NCBI GenBank assembly: GCA_028023455.1
Contig: JAQFVV010012512.1
Coordinates: 1,838,413-1,902,412, forward strand
Reading direction: 5' to 3'
Source of the DNA: Epiperipatus broadwayi
Taxonomy: Eukaryota > Onychophora > Udeonychophora > Euonychophora > Peripatidae
Length of the DNA stretch: 64,000 nucleotides
Shown: positions 37,440-49,301 of the stretch, one piece after another
How positions within the stretch are numbered: the stretch's first letter is position 1
Layout: the number at the start of each line of letters is the position of its first letter
Notes under the pieces: model-generated
Told to the model about the DNA's origin: nothing
The model's database searches: none
What the model saw: only the letters and a program-made list of their open reading frames with translations
Position numbers and translations under genes: made by a program

Positions 37440-39149
37440 AATATATTTTTAGCATAATTAAAATTAATTTTAGGCATAAATAAAGAATAAAAGTATTACA
37501 AAAACAAGACTTATTTTTTATGTAGAATTAATAACTTTTTTCTTAATTTCTATAACTATATTCAAATCTTTATAATAGTTATAAAAAGAAAATACATTTC
37601 GTATGTTTAAAAAATAATCTTGATTTTAAAAATTGTTCTGTGAACAATTTATGCAACTTGATTTCTCAAATAGTCTTTAGCATCATAGAGATTTCTTATA
37701 TGTTTATAACTCTTAACATATAGAAACAAAAACTAAAATATAAATTTATTACTATTCGAATAAGTAGTTTAATGTAAAATTATGATACAAGCATCGCAAT
37801 ATAGGACATCTAAATGTTGTCATGAGTAATTTCATGCATGGAAAATATGACTCCCAGCACAGAATTCATCAAGAAAATGTTCGTGCTTTTATAAACATTG
37901 CTGTAATTGATTTCTAAAATAATAGAAATTTTTGTCTTCAATTCATTTTTCATTTATTGGGAATTATTTTGGTTTTGTTATAAAAAATAGACGAATTACA
38001 AATGGAAAAACTTTATAAATTGGATTGAATCATTTTTGGCTAATCAAAGAAGAACATAGGGATGAAACAGATTAAATGAAAGACTTTCTTGATATTGAAA
38101 ACATTCATGCATTATTTTTTGTGTTAAAAAGACTTAATTTATTGACTCATCCATACAAATACATTTGTACAGATATAACATTATAATTATTCAGTTTTGC
38201 TTCATTTTCCTTTGGAAACTTTTAGTATTATATTTGTATATTAGGTCTCATATTGTGATAAAAACTGAGTATTGATTTATTGGTTTAAAAAGTCTGAAAA
38301 TGTCTTTAGTCCATAGAATAATTTAAGAGAAAAACTTTAAAAACTTTGATGAGCGTTTAACGACTCTGATCAATCAATTCGTTGGTTGTGAGCATTTCAC
38401 CAAACTTGCAAACACCCATTCTACTGTTATTTATGATCAGAGAAAAAAATTATGTTGTTTCCATCATTGGTTTAAATATTTATATAATTGTTTATACAAA
38501 ATATTTCTATAATAGTTATTTAAAAATATATATATATTTATGTTTACAATTAGATGTTTTAAAATATGTTTTATTTTTAAAAACCGAAGTTAAGAAAATT
38601 TAGGTAAAGGAAACCTTTTATTTCAAGTTTTTAAGCCATCCGAAAATGGTTGTACAGAATTTTTATGATATTGTAATAATTATAAATGCAATATTAGATT
38701 TTATAACTAGATTTCATAAGATTACGATAACTTAATTAAAATTCATTCAGGTTTTCCAAATCAAATTCAAATATCAAAGATTTCACTAATTTATTTTTAA
38801 TACTAACATCAAACAACTAGCTAATAAAAAAAATTATTATTCATATTGTTTCCATTTATAATTTTTTTTTAAAAAGTTCAAATATGAATTTTAATGCTTT
38901 TTTTTTTGTAGATGTATATTTTAACAAATAAAATTCAATTTAGTGAATTCTCACATAACATAAAGGTTTAAATATTAAAATCAAATTTTGAATATTGATA
39001 AAAAGTGCCACCAGGGAAAATAAAGGAAATGTTATGCTGTGAAAGAGTTAATATTTTAAACTAAAACAAGCTGATTTAACTATTTACTCTGAAAATTTTT
39101 TTATTGTAAATTACGTGATAATCCAAAACCCAAAACGTATACTTTATTT
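37440..39149. other. AT-rich non-coding stretch
   Basis: No gene. A 73-codon plus-strand frame at 38,382-38,603 is hydrophobic, AT-driven and unlike any family I know. No repeat recognised. Confidence 0.45.
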
Positions 39150-40375
39150 TGCAACTTTAACATATTTTTTTAAGTAGAAAAATAAACAAAATACTTTATG
39201 TTTTTGACTAAACTTTATTTGATTAGTTTCTGTTATTGTTTAAATATAGGACGTGATTTATATAAATACCTAAAGTAATAAAAAATATTTTTAGACATTT
39301 TTTACATCATTGTGAAGAGTAATAATTATAAAATGAATTCAATGGAAAAATAAATTATCTGAAAATAATAAAATTTGACATTTAAAATGTTATGCATATA
39401 CAATAAATTGTCAATACAAAGAGACCATAAATGTTAAAAGAATTTATTTTTTAAAAAATAAAAAAGGAAAAAGTTTAAGTCCTTTCCAAATGCAGTAATT
39501 CTCTCAATTATATTTGTTCTATGCCCAAATGCTATAAATAATTTTCTGATAGTCAAATTTTATGTAAATTTCTATACATCAAAGCTTTGGACTATTTATT
39601 ACAAATATTAATTATCAATGAATTTTAAACAATAGTTGTATATATTTATCTTTTATTTTTTATATTATGTTTATTAATAATACATAATTAAAAATTACGT
39701 TATGTTTAATTTAATTAATCATAACTTTTATGAGTTAATAAAAAGCGCTCCCATTGAAAGAGTTGCAATTTAATTGCTTTTTATATCATGGTACCTACAT
39801 ATTATTTTTGCATAGAAATAATTCACTTATAACCTGTTCTGGGCATTTTTCCAATAAATGCTTTTAAATTTTCAAGTTTATCTGCTTCAATGAGAAAGTT
39901 AAAATGAAAAACTAAAACGTTCTGTTTATAGTTAGAACAAAATTGTCCAATAAATAAAATTCTCCTTTCATGATTTGGAAATATTAAATAAGTATAACGC
40001 TTTTTATATATATAAAGCTAAACTTTTAGAAAAGAAAAGTAATGATAAAAATAGATTAATGAGTCTTGCATTGGTGGTCGAGAGGTCGGCGTGACTGCCT
40101 TGCACTTGTGGGCGGTTGCCCGGGTTGCGGGTTCGCGTCCCGGCCGATGCTATGACACTTAAAAAAAAAAAGTTAATAGAATGGAAAAATGTCGTGACCA
40201 ATTTACATCTCACTAATAAATAAATTATTAAATCACGGAATTCATATCACAAATGTTTTGATTTATACGTTTTCTGGAAACCTGAATACTTGCAGTCATA
40301 TTGTAATAATAATAATAATATTAATTTATTTTCTCATAATATTAGACATTTTGCTGACTTTTTTATTCTTCAATG
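39150..40375 (-). repeat. inverted-repeat arm 2, uninterrupted at the TAA site, carrying a SINE
   Basis: The reverse complement is colinear with arm 1. Shared strings include GTATAAATCAAAACATTTGT, ATTAGTGAG, AATTTAATTGCTTTTTA (plus strand, 39,768) and TTGTCCAATAAATAAAATTC. At about 40,304-40,325 it has an unbroken TAATAATAATAATAATATTA where arm 1 carries 2.2 kb of LINEs. At 40,063-40,171 it carries a SINE that arm 1 lacks. Confidence 0.75.
40063..40171 (+). mobile_element. tRNA-derived SINE, copy 1
   Basis: About 98 bp plus A11. A-box-like TGGTCGAGAGG (about 40,074) and B-box GGTTCGCGTCC (about 40,129) are at tRNA spacing. GCATTGG and CCGATGC form a seven-pair acceptor-like stem with one G-T pair. 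The ends match copy 2 at 49,183 (GTC..GCATTG start, CCGATGCTATGACA end, A-tail). The A-box resembles Leu/Ser-type tRNAs. Inserted in arm 2 relative to arm 1. Too diverged from a clean cloverleaf, and tailed, so a SINE rather than a tRNA gene. Confidence 0.8.
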
Positions 40376-40721
40376 TATTATATATATAATAATAATTTAT
40401 TATTATTTTTGTGTTATGAGTTTCAAACCTTCAGCACATTTGACAATCATTTATATCATGTAAAAGAATTTCATAGTGTAAAGACATTGGTCTAGTTTTT
40501 TTTATTTTACCTTAAATAGCATTGATCAGTTTTAACTCATACTATAAGAGAGAGCTGTTATTACTATTCATATCATTACATTGAATTTAGAATATGATTA
40601 TTACTTACATTTTTCATAACAACACTTTTAATATTTGACAAGATATGAAAAGTTTATAAATGAGATAGAAATTATTCCTCATATATATATATTTCATATT
40701 ATGAAGATTGTTTGGATGTAT

Positions 40722-40759
<38 letters not shown>

Positions 40760-40800
40760 ATTATTATTATTATTATTATTGTTGTTGTTGTAGATGATGA
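40722..40800 (+). repeat. compound microsatellite (CAT)n(TTA)n(GTT)n(GAT)n
   Basis: About 12 CAT units, seven TTA, four GTT, then GATGATGATGGTGGTGGT. The CAT and GAT ends can pair as a hairpin. Degenerate GTT/ATT continues to about 40,960. The poly-His/Ile frame across it is an artefact. Confidence 0.9.
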
Positions 40801-41009
40801 TGGTGGTGGTGTTGTTATTGTTATAATTATTATTTTTGTTATATGTATTATTGCTGTTGATTTTATTACTATTGTTGTTATTATTATTGATATTGTTATG
40901 GAAGCTATTATTAGTATTGTTATTGTTATCATTTGTATTGTTATTGCTATTATTATTTATTGCAGAGTGTTTACCAAAAAAGTCACATTACAGAATAGAA
41001 AAGAGCAGT

Positions 41010-41785
41010 AGAACAACTATTCATATAAAATACTTGATTATTGTCCAAGGAAATTTACAGGTATTCAAACCTCCAGAAAATGTGATAATCATTCACACTG
41101 TGTAAAATGTATAGATGAACAGAATTGATTAATTTTAAGTTTTACCAGCAAAGGGATGCTGAGATACATTCACATGATGATATACAATCCAGTATATGAT
41201 TATTAGTGAACTCTTTTTCTAGATACACAACTTGCCTTTGAATGGGAAGCAAAATAAAATTCTATATTGCTAAATTCTAATTAGATTTTTTTTTTCTTTT
41301 AAGGAGTTATTCATACCAATATTGGAATCAATACTGGTCAGAAAATGGTATCTAGCTATTCTTAGCCAGAAGATAAAGCAATGATAGATAATTATTCAAA
41401 TCTTTGCTATTGAGTACTGGAAAAACTTAATAAATAATGTTTTCTTGTTTTTTTAAATAAAAAGATAGGGAGAAGTCTTTGCTTATAGATATATTTTAAT
41501 AAACATAGGTATACTCTTTAAATTTATTAAAAATGAAATATATTGCAATAGTTATTTTTAATCATTATTAAAGAAAAAAGTGCATTTTTAGAAATTATAA
41601 TTAAATTTTTATTATTTTATACATAATTTGAAAGTCATGGTGAAAATACATGAATAACTCTAATATGCTATATGTATATTATAAAGTGTCACTAATATCA
41701 AACATTACATTAATTTCACCAGTGCTCCCTTGTAAAGCAAGCATAAGTCTGAATAAAGCAGTACAGTATAAAGTCAATCTCTTAC
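41010..41785. other. AT-rich non-coding stretch
   Basis: Nothing recognisable. Confidence 0.45.
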
Positions 41786-41790
41786 ATGTT

Positions 41791-42500
41791 AGCTAGTGAT
41801 ATGCGATTGGTTCTATTTCTGATATATTTAGGTCTATTTGCACAAATTAAAGTGACTATTGTATTAGTCTTTCTTTATATATTTAATTCAAAATGTTTGT
41901 TTATTAGCAATTAAGATCTTTGCTGGTTTAGAATCAGGTTTCTTATCTAAATAAATCTGTATTTCATTATATTTAATAACTTTCTGGATAACAGGTAAAA
42001 GGTTGACCTTTTACTTGTGCTGCTTTATTTAGACTTATATTTGATCTACAAGGAAATACTGCTGAAATTAATACAACATTTGGTACTAGTGATATTTTTT
42101 ATTTGAATTTCAGCTGATATGCAACTGATTCTATTTCTTATATAGTTGTGTTTAGGAATTTTCAAAGGTGAAAGTGACTTTTGTATTAGTCTTTCTTGTT
42201 TTCCATTTTTGCTTATTTAGTTTTGCATTCTTATTTATATTAGACTCAATTCCAATACTTAAACAAACTTTGAACTAAAGATAATAGATTGACCTTTGAC
42301 CTGAGTTGCTTTATTCAGACTTATGTTTATTTTATATATAAGAGAGAGAACGCTTCTACAATTATTGTAACATATAATATTATTAATATTAAGCCAATAC
42401 ATATAATGAGTTTTGCCTGTTTTAACAATTATTAATATTAGTGATGTTTTTATATTTGAATTTCAGCTAACAATATACAACTAGTTCTCTTATATGTTGT
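41791..42500 (+). repeat. tandem duplication, ~320-350-bp units, 2+ copies
   Basis: Units start at 41,791 (AGCTAGTGATATGCGATTGG), 42,112 (AGCTGATATGCAACTGATTC) and a partial third at 42,465 (AGCTAACAATATACAACTAG). Shared internal blocks are GTATTAGTCTTTCTT, GGTTGACCTTTTACTTG / GATTGACCTTTGACCTG, GCTTTATT.AGACTTAT and TTTGAATTTCAGCT. The last resembles a 3' splice site but no exon follows. Confidence 0.7.
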
Positions 42501-43238
42501 AAGTGATGGCTTACAACCAACCTTCTCCCCTGTCCCAGTTTTTTTTCACAATATTTGAATTCAGACTAAGTGGTAGGCAAATAATTTATCCTACATACCT
42601 GCTTATATACATGAAATATATACATATATAAACATGCATATAAACTAATATGTTCATCTATTTGTAGAAATTAATTTGGTTCTAGTAAACTATTAACTGT
42701 GCAGCCTTTGGTGGCACTGTTTCTGTGTAAAAACACAGAATTATACCGCTTTCACAGCCGAATCTACGGCTAATATACAAGTGATCATTAATATATGAGT
42801 AGCTCATATGTAGTGATTATAATACGTGGCCAATTCTTCCGCATATCAATAACACTATGTCTACTAACAATACTATGATCGTATAGTTTGTCATTGAATT
42901 TCATTGCGGGTTGAATTCCTATGCATATTGACAGAATTTGTATTGTCGCTAGAATTTAAGATGAGAGTGTGAGCATTGTCATCTTTTTCAAGTGTTTATT
43001 TGTTGATGTTTACGATTTTCTGTATTTCCCAACTGAAAGATTTTTGCGTACTAGTAATTTTCAGCGTATTATTGATATTTGTCAAAATTGTTTTTTTTTT
43101 TTTGGCTAATTTTGGCTTTTTTGGGGGTCAAAAAAGACAAAATACAATTTTTCAAGCTCTCTAGCAGCCAATTGGAGTTGTTTGTGGAAAAATACATTTC
43201 TGTCGTGACTCAGTCGAGAGTTGAAAAAGAAGAACAAA

Positions 43239-43484
43239 ATGTCTACCACATTATATTTGTGGGACATCCCAAACAGAGAAAGTGAGGCAGTTGCATTTTT
43301 GCAAGCCCAAAACATCCTGCCATTCATTACAGTTGATTTAGTTCAGTCATATGTGGTTAATAAATTTATTTTATGGAAAGAATTTGTGTTTTGTTTGCGA
43401 TTATTTTTATCTGTAAATCATGTAATTAACACCCAGAATGACAGTGTTAAAAAGGGGCGGCGTAGTTTGTTGGACATCTCTTGA
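43239..43484 (+). pseudogene. possible transposase N-terminal remnant
   Basis: Eighty-one codons from an ATG at 43,239, the only frame in the transposon with protein-like composition: LWDIPNRESEAVAFLQAQNI, then VDLVQSYVVNKFILWKEFVF, ending KKGRRSLLDIS. The first 25 residues resemble the segment before the zinc ribbon of Merlin/ISXO2-like transposases. The expected cysteine knuckle and DDE catalytic domain are absent. It could be a deleted transposase or an unrelated chance frame. Confidence 0.35.
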
Positions 43485-43827
43485 TTGATTTTTTTTTAAA
43501 AAAAAAAAATACTTCTTCTTTTGACATACCTATTCGTTCTGTTTAGAAGCAAAAAGAAGTTTTTTGTTGTTGTTGTTTTAAATCAATAAACAGCATGTTA
43601 AGTAGATTTTAAAAATGAACTCGAGCTAATTTTTGTGGTTAAAAAGAATCAAAATACCGGACATTTTATTTGTTATGAAAACAAAAAATCTTTAACAAAC
43701 TTGTACGACTCTTAAAAAAGATAAATAAATAAATCCTATAGAATGTAACAAAACCGGTTAACATACATATTTTTTGTGTTAAAAAAAACAATACCGCGAT
43801 TGACTTTTTGGTTTTTGTTTTTGACGT

Positions 43828-44060
43828 TTTATTTGTTATTATTAAAAAAAGCAAAAAAATCAAAACCCACTGCCAAAAAAAAAAAACCCTCATATTTATA
43901 AATCTAAGAGAAAAAAGGAAGTCCTGTTTTATTTATTATTATTAAAAAAAAAACAAAAAAAATCAAAACCCCGTTTTATTTGTTATTATTAAAAAAAAAA
44001 AAAAACATCAAAACACACTGGCCAAAAAAAAAAATCCCGTATTTATAAATATAAGATAAA
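43828..44060 (+). repeat. internal tandem copies within the DNA transposon
   Basis: Three related blocks each read GTTTTATTTGTTATTATTAA (or ATTTATTATT), then an A-run, ATCAAAACCC or ATCAAAACAC, and in two cases CTGCCAAAAA / CTGGCCAAAAA and ATATTTATAAAT. Probably slippage or gene-conversion copies. Confidence 0.6.
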
Positions 44061-44679
44061 ATACCAAACAATTATTTTCGTTTATAAGCAAATACGGACA
44101 TCTGAGGCGGAGTTTGTCAGACAGGTTTGAATTTTTTGTTGTTAAATCAATCAACAGCAAACCCCCTCATTTTTAACATAATTCAAAAAGAAAGTGTCGA
44201 TTCTAATTTTAAATAACAACAACAAAAAAAAAAAGAAAGTCGTATGTAAAGCAAATTGTGTATATTTGAGATATTCCAGAAAATAGTTAAAACTGTCTTT
44301 TATTACTTTGAAATGTATCGAATCCAAAACAAAAAAATAAAAGATGTCTGTAAAAAAAACAGTAGATTTAGAATGGAAATCTCCCCCCCCCCCAAATAAA
44401 GGCGTATGTCAAAAATTATGTACTTTTGAGAGATCCAAAAAAAAGATCAAAGTCTCCTTTATAGTTTTAAATTTATCAAATGAAAACCAAAAAAATAATT
44501 ATGTCCAAAACCAACAACAACAATATATTAAATATTAAAAAAAAAAATTACAGCCATATATCAACGATCTATTAGATAAAAAAAATCTAGCAGCCCGGTA
44601 ATGTTATAACACACTGTTTTTAACTAGAAACAGTGCCACCAAAGGCTGCACAGTTAATAGTTTACTAGAACCGTTAATT

Positions 44680-46345
44680 TTTTTCCTCTCTTCATTTAAT
44701 CTCATTAACTAAAATAATAATTGACTTACAAAACAGACATAAGCAAAGATCAAAATAGATATGAGGTCAAAATTGTTGTTAAGTGATCAAATTTGGAATA
44801 ATGAAGATTAAATAAAATTAATAATAATGTTTTATAATTTTTTTTATTAAGTTGTAACAATAGGTTTTAGCTTGCACAAGAGAAACAATCTAGCATTTAC
44901 TTCACTTGTGGTCTAACAACAGAACTGTCAAGATATAAAAATAAAAAGTTTTTTTTTTTTTAAAAAAAGTAAATGTTCATTTAAAAACAGTAAAATCTTA
45001 ATATCTATATTTTAAAAGTAATCTCAAGTCTTTATAATTTGGATAGAAGAAAAATGGAAATTTAAACTTTAATTTATAATTACCAGGAATGAACTAATGA
45101 CATAATTTATTCTGCAAGCTGGAATTTATTATTATAGAAATAATAAAAAAGAAATGTGAAAGTATTAGAAATTATTTGTTTCTTTAAGCCATTTTCATAT
45201 ATCTTTTGGAGCTACAATAATTAATAGTGATTGATAAAATGGTCATTACAATGTGCGTGGGATAAAAGATCAGTACTGTAGAATGTTCCAAAGCTAACTT
45301 TGATGTCATTTTAAAAGTTTCCATCAAAATGTCTATTTACAAAATGCTGGTGAACATCAATCTTCAATGGATTTATATACATTCAGAAGAGATAATTGGT
45401 GTGTGCTTGTGTTAACCAAGTAGCATGAAATATATGAATATTAACAGAGTTGGTGAACAGGAACATTATACATGGAGATTGACATTTAGATTTATAAACT
45501 CTTAACTATGAACAAAGTGCTTGCTTTCCTCAGGATTAATATATCTTGTTTTGACTCATGTGATTTTTTTTTGCTTTTATCATTTCTATTTGAAAGTTTA
45601 TGTATTGTAATTTTTTTATTGTGTATTAAAGATTCATTTTCAAATTCGATTACCTGCAATTTAAAAGTGGGAGCAGTCAATAGATGTGTCATATGTTGAT
45701 GTATTTTAAAAAAGGAATCATAGTCAATTAATATGTATTATTTTTAATAAAAGTAAATTTACAGATTCCTCTGGAAATTCAACATTGATCCATCAAGGTG
45801 CCCTCAAGTAAGGTTTTTATACATTTAACATTGAGGGCAAACTTTAGGACAAACAAAACTATATTATTTACTAATAAGTTTTAGTAATATTTACTTGTAA
45901 TTTTGTTTTATTTCTGAGTGCACAATTAACCCACCTGAGTAAATGGTCTTTTTTGTATCTATCATTTATTTTTACTATGACTTACATCCATATAGATGGG
46001 AGTGGTGCTATGTATGTATATATTTAATAAAAAAAATAGTTATAAATATATTTATCCTAACCTAAAAATATCCTTCTAATAATTACATTAATGGGGCAGT
46101 TTTAGAATTAGTGAACTCTCATTTTGCTTTTTTTTTTATTTCATGTATATATTTAATGAATTATATAATATAATTTTGTATATAATATATTTCAAATTAT
46201 TTTGTTTCTGTTGTGTGAAGCCATCAAAATGATAGCAAACCATTCTTGATAACTGAATATTTATTTATTTTATTATTTTTTGTTTGTAAATATTTATTTT
46301 ATATATATATGCTAATAAACATACTAAGTTGTTTAAACCAATCTG
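44680..46345. other. AT-rich non-coding stretch
   Basis: No gene. Overlapping frames of about 65 codons at 45,490-45,700 on both strands have no signature. A small inverted pair, TGCCCTCAA / TTGAGGGCA, lies near 45,801 and 45,831. Confidence 0.45.
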
Positions 46346-46350
46346 ATCTC

Positions 46351-46530
46351 TGTTTGATCATCACCATCATCATTGTGCATTTATACCACTAGATGTTTGA
46401 TCATCACCATCATTATTGTGTATTTATATCATTAAAAGTTTCATCATCACATTATGAATTTAGACCATTAAAGGTTTGATGATCATCATCATCATTATGT
46501 ATTGCACTCCTAAATGATTGATCATCATCA
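46351..46530 (+). repeat. ~43-bp minisatellite, four to five copies
   Basis: Units start near 46,351, 46,394, 46,437, 46,473 and 46,515. Each begins TGTTTGATCATCACCATCAT or a variant and continues TATTGTGTATTTATACCACT-like sequence. The later copies are degenerate. Confidence 0.75.
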
Positions 46531-46534
46531 GTAT

Positions 46535-48270
46535 TTTCCTATATCTATGCTTATTTATAGGCATATTTGGTTAATAATTGAGTAAGTCCATCCCTGAAGA
46601 GATCTGACTGCAAGAACACCCTGAGTTTGAATTCTGTGGTGTAATGGGGCCTTAAAAGGGAGATATAATGAATATGCATTGGTCTAGGTCATATTGAAAT
46701 ATTTTAAGTAAATTATGAGTCAGCATACTAAAAGTAGATGTGATTTGGAACAGGGCATTTCATTGCGATATCTTTAGCAACCTATTCAAAGGCCTAGGTC
46801 TGACAGTAGTGAGATGCGCTCCCTTTGTTATATGCCATTCCTGATTCAGTAACATCTGACATACCCAAATGTGCCATTGAATCATAAATTTAGGATATAA
46901 CTTGTTATAGGTTGTTTGACACATAGTATTTAAATCATCCAACCACTGAGTCGTATTCACGTCATCTTATGGTGTACCCCGCAGTTCCATTATAATATAT
47001 ATGTATGCTGAGGCAAACTGACTCATGATGATAACATAGTGAATGAATAAATAATCTTTATAATAAGTGTTAATATATATTTAATTTTTATATAAAAAAG
47101 AAAAAGAATAAATGCATTGTCAAAAATTGTTCATGCAAATGTTCAAAAAATAAAATCTGAAATGATTTAGATATTGTTTAAATAGTAAGAAAGTTTTTTA
47201 ATATTTTAAAATAAATTGTTTAAAATATATAAAAAAAAGTTCTTTCTGGTATAGCTAGTTTAATTTGTTTTTGATTCTGACAAAAATCTAAATTTTTAAT
47301 ATAATAAAAGAAAGAAAACTATTTTTAAATAAAGATGTTGTAATAATTATATAAGCTGGTTTCAATAATTTTATACTAAGAATATTTTTAAAAAAATTAA
47401 TTAAGAAAGTACTTTGAATCTATGTTTTCATTGGACGTAGCATAATTAAAAACAACATTCTATTACTTTTACAACTTTGTTTTAAGTAATATTTATTAAG
47501 GCTGTAGCCTCAACAACATGCGTATAAAAATGCGATAGTAGCGACCTCTACAGGTTTTAAAACACAACCTTACTCTTTTTTAATTAAAAAAAAAATTGCT
47601 TAATACTCCTTATCACATTATCTATTTCTTAGTAAGTGCTATGATTACCAAGGCTTATTTTGATTACAATCCTGAATCTGGAATCATCCAGTGATATATG
47701 TCATTATTATTCTTTCTTGTGAATCCATAGCTTATATATGAAGACACCACTAAATGTATATGAAGTTTAAATAATATAGAAAGTAAATCTGATTTCAAAG
47801 TTACTAACATTTATCTTGCCTACGTATTAATCAGAACATTTTATACATATGATATATATGTAAGGACGGTCTAATCAGAAAATTCTAATATACAGTCTGC
47901 ATTCTGATCATTATAATTTAAGATATTTATATACAAAAGGTATATACCACACCAATCTACTCTCATATAAAAACACACATAAAATTTTAGAATCCCATTG
48001 CTGAAAAAAATCTAGTAATATACTGGACATATATTTTTTTTAAAATTAATGCCAATATGAAAAAAAAAATTGTTTTTATGTAGCCTAGAATAAAAAAAAT
48101 GTATTTCAATTGTAATAATTTGTATTAAAAAAAGAAAATAATTTTTAATAACTGATCAAGGCTAAAATGAAGTTAAGAAAAACAAATTTGAAAAAATCTC
48201 AAGATGATCATGAAGAACAAGAGACTGAACAATTGAGTTTTAATAATTCTTATTAGCCATTCATTAGGCT
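46535..48270. other. AT-rich non-coding stretch
   Basis: No gene recognised. A 66-codon minus-strand frame at 46,760-46,960 lacks domain features. The 47,500-47,570 patch shares the CGACCTCTACAGG motif with 18,690. Confidence 0.45.
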
Positions 48271-48280
48271 ATAGATTATC

Positions 48281-48440
48281 CAATAGTGAATACTATTTCT
48301 GTAGTGTGATTTTTACTACATCATTCTCACACAAGGTACATCCTTCTGCAAGGTATCAAAAGCATATAGAAAACAGTTCCTACCTTGTGTAAAAGTGATG
48401 TAGTTAAAATTACACTACAGAAATATTATTCATTATTGAA
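48281..48440. repeat. ~160-bp palindrome
   Basis: The left arm (AATAGTGAATACTATTTCTG, TAGTGTGATTTTTACTACAT, CACACAAGGTA) is inverted on the right (TACCTTGTGTAAAAGTGATG, TAGTTAAAATTACACTACAG, AAATATTATTCATTATTG). Related to 34,845-34,930, which carries one arm only. Confidence 0.7.
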
Positions 48441-48705
48441 CAATTGAATGTCTCAAAAGAAATGTTACTCTTCACATCCTATATAAAAATATGCAAGTTT
48501 TCATAAAAGATTATTGACTAGTTTTATAGTTAGAAAAATGTAGAATGGTCAAACATATTTTGTTTACTGCCTACATCTATGTTTATATTAAATGGTGAAT
48601 GAAAATTTAACTTCTGAAATAATTAATATGCTTCTATTTGTTAAAATAATTTAACATTATAAGTTTGGGACAAATTAAAATTAATCTTAAAAAAAATTAT
48701 ATTAG

Positions 48706-49016
48706 AATAATAGAGGTAAAAAAGTTTTTTTGTATATTAAGTGCTTCTATTGACTGTGCACTAAAAAGAGAGAAAAAAGTATTTCTTCAACCACAATTAG
48801 AATTTTTGATTTAACTTTAAATAAAAGCAAGGGGAAGGGCAGAAATTAATTAAATCAATCCCTATGTTTTATAACAAGGAATTGACTTGATTAATTTCTG
48901 GACCTCCATGCTTTTATTTTAAGTTTTAAAAAATCCCATTGAAGTTAAAGAAACAATTTTTTTTTAGTGCACCGTCAATAGAAGCATTTAATATTAAAAA
49001 AAGTATCTCTATTATT
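48706..49016. mobile_element. palindromic MITE-like element, ~311 bp
   Basis: Outer inverted ends of about 60 bp contain AATAATAGAG and AGTGCTTCTATTGACTGTGC (left), inverted as GCACCGTCAATAGAAGCATT and CTCTATTATT (right). A second inner pair is CAGAAATTAATTAAATCAAT / ATTGACTTGATTAATTTCTG. No coding capacity. Terminal TA-rich flanks make the target duplication unclear. Confidence 0.75.
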
Positions 49017-49182
49017 TTTAAGATTTTAGTATTGACATGATTAAAAACTGTTATTAAATTGAAAGAAAAAAATATCTTTGTATTACCCTATAGCAAGTTA
49101 ACAAACAAACAAAGAAACTAACAGATTTTTCTTCAATAAAAGGATTTTAAAAGAGTTATGTATCTATAAATAAATATTGTAG

Positions 49183-49301
49183 TGTCAAGCATTGTTAGCC
49201 GAGAGGTTAGCACAGCCACCTCGCAAGCAAGCAGTTGGTTGCAGATGGTTGTTGTAGATTCGCCTCCCAGCCGATGCTATGACATATGAAAAAAAAAATT
49301 G
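49183..49301 (+). mobile_element. tRNA-derived SINE, copy 2
   Basis: About 107 bp plus A10. A-box-like TAGCCGAGAGG (about 49,196), B-box GATTCGCCTCC (about 49,257) and the closing CCGATGCTATGACAT match copy 1 at 40,063. It differs mostly in the anticodon and variable-arm region. The GCATTG/CGATGC acceptor pairing is retained. Confidence 0.75.

Larger units (their letters stand above)
42678..44672 (+). mobile_element. DNA transposon with perfect 47-bp TIRs (Merlin-like, tentative)
   Basis: The left terminus (42,678-42,724) starts GGTTCTAGTAAACTATTAAC and its exact reverse complement ends the element at 44,672 (..TTTACTAGAACC). Flanks are ATTAATTT (left) and GTTAATTT (right), an 8-bp target duplication with one difference. 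GG termini with an 8-bp duplication fit the Merlin superfamily. An internal frame starts MSTTLYLWDIPNRESEAVAF, which resembles the leader of IS1016/ISXO2-type transposases. The middle is filled with A- and T-runs and small duplications. No complete transposase, so non-autonomous. Confidence 0.85.

Noticed and set aside
40063-40171. Functional tRNA gene (also considered for 49,183)
   Set aside because: Boxes A and B are present, but the anticodon arm is irregular, two diverged copies share a 3' extension and an A-tail, and one is absent from the paralogous arm. This fits a SINE.
40712-41011. Poly-His/poly-Ile reading frame
   Set aside because: Translation of a compound CAT/TTA/GTT microsatellite with no upstream context.
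43106-43327. Minus-strand frame opposite the transposase-like frame
   Set aside because: Antisense shadow of the 43,239-43,484 frame and T-runs.
42671-44677. piggyBac or Kolobok assignment from TTAA next to both TIRs
   Set aside because: Using TTAA as the duplication leaves unequal extra bases outside the 47-bp TIRs (TTT on the left, a single G on the right), whereas an 8-bp duplication fits with one mismatch.
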